Shown here: positions 63,933-64,000 of the stretch, one piece after another
Layout of the letters: every line of letters starts with the position of its first letter
Position numbering within the stretch: position 1 is the stretch's first letter
Assembly: GCF_015278125.1 (NCBI RefSeq)
Contig: NZ_JADILO010000002.1
Coordinates: forward strand, 124,001 to 188,000
Source of the DNA: Vibrio fluminensis
GTDB lineage: Bacteria > Pseudomonadota > Gammaproteobacteria > Enterobacterales > Vibrionaceae
Reading direction: 5' to 3'
Length of the DNA: 64,000 nucleotides
The notes under the pieces: model-generated
The model's input: the letters and a program-made list of their open reading frames with translations, nothing else
Databases searched by the model: none
What the model was told of the DNA's origin: nothing
Made by a program: the position numbers and the translations under genes

Positions 63933-64000
63933 ATGTTGAAAATCGCAATGTTAAGTACAGGCGAAGAAGTTTTGCATGGCGATATCGTCGATACGAATGC
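63933..64000 (+). CDS. CinA/YfaY-like protein, N-terminus only
   Basis: The first 22 codons (MLKIAMLSTGEEVLHGDIVD) are present before the right edge, with AAGGAAA upstream. The TGEEVLHGDIVDTN motif is the start of the CinA/MoaB-like competence-damage fold, found in NMN deamidase-related proteins. The rest is outside the window. Confidence 0.75.
   Translation, partial: MLKIAMLSTGEEVLHGDIVDTN

Noticed and set aside
1..64000. CRISPR array, rRNA, tRNA or prophage
   Set aside because: No regularly spaced direct repeats with unique spacers, no cloverleaf-type or rRNA sequence, and no phage structural genes were recognised.

Overview
The window is a piece of a Vibrio chromosome, from a marine facultative anaerobe. 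The genus call rests on three things. There is a complete norspermidine pathway with the Vibrio-type fused aminotransferase/decarboxylase, a betIBA plus choline ABC transporter operon, and repeat families and codon use typical of Vibrionaceae. No rRNA, tRNA, CRISPR array or prophage was seen.

Layout. 1-1917: the start of a DUF1852 (MesX-like) gene running off the left edge, divergent from a TSUP permease. 2433-9285: betIBA and a choline ABC transporter (choline uptake and oxidation to glycine betaine). 9417-10976: a LysR regulator and a YgjV-like membrane protein. 11055-17224: the left half of a sulfoquinovose (SQ) locus, with a TRAP binding protein, sulfoquinovosidase, dihydroxyacetone kinase and a GldA-type dehydrogenase. 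17225-29450: an AT-rich accessory segment with repeats, a toxin tail and putative immunity genes, a Phd/RelE pair, a methyltransferase, a DfsB-like protein, a duplicated GNAT gene, a threonine-type attenuator before an unknown gene, a small tyrosine recombinase, a MITE, an MFS pump and a Crp/Fnr regulator. 29456-44261: the right half of the SQ locus. 44586-52313: rnk, an SDR/DUF2867 protein, a MATE pump and an AttEFGH-like ABC operon. 52615-55790: nhaA, then an OmpA-like/TolC-like pair on the minus strand. 56553-62125: norspermidine biosynthesis. 62200-64000: a GcvR-like ACT protein, a DUF3943 protein and the start of a CinA-like gene.

The main system is a sulfo-EMP (sulfoglycolysis) pathway joined to an anaerobic C-S bond-cleaving step. 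Inferred flow: a TRAP transporter (one DctQM, two paralogous DctP proteins) imports SQ or sulfoquinovosyl glycerol. A GH31 YihQ-type enzyme hydrolyses the glycoside. A YihR-like epimerase, YihS isomerase, YihV kinase and class II aldolase then yield DHAP and sulfolactaldehyde. YihU reduces sulfolactaldehyde to dihydroxypropanesulfonate (DHPS). A glycyl radical enzyme with its activase (HpsG/HpsH-like) would cut DHPS to sulfite and hydroxyacetone, and a TauE/SafE permease would export sulfite. GldA and DhaKL could process the released glycerol (through dihydroxyacetone to DHAP), or GldA could reduce hydroxyacetone. A CsqR/YihW-type DeoR repressor sits in the cluster. An identical 26-bp A-rich motif lies 71 to 74 bp upstream of both tauE and yihU, which suggests a shared operator. 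An orphan PTS EIIB domain is also encoded in the cluster.

Other points of interest are a highly structured leader before the norspermidine operon, a recognisable thr-type leader peptide and terminator in front of an unrelated gene, and a dispersed structured repeat with compensatory changes in its stem. Functions are assigned by sequence recognition only; substrate specificities are inferred.
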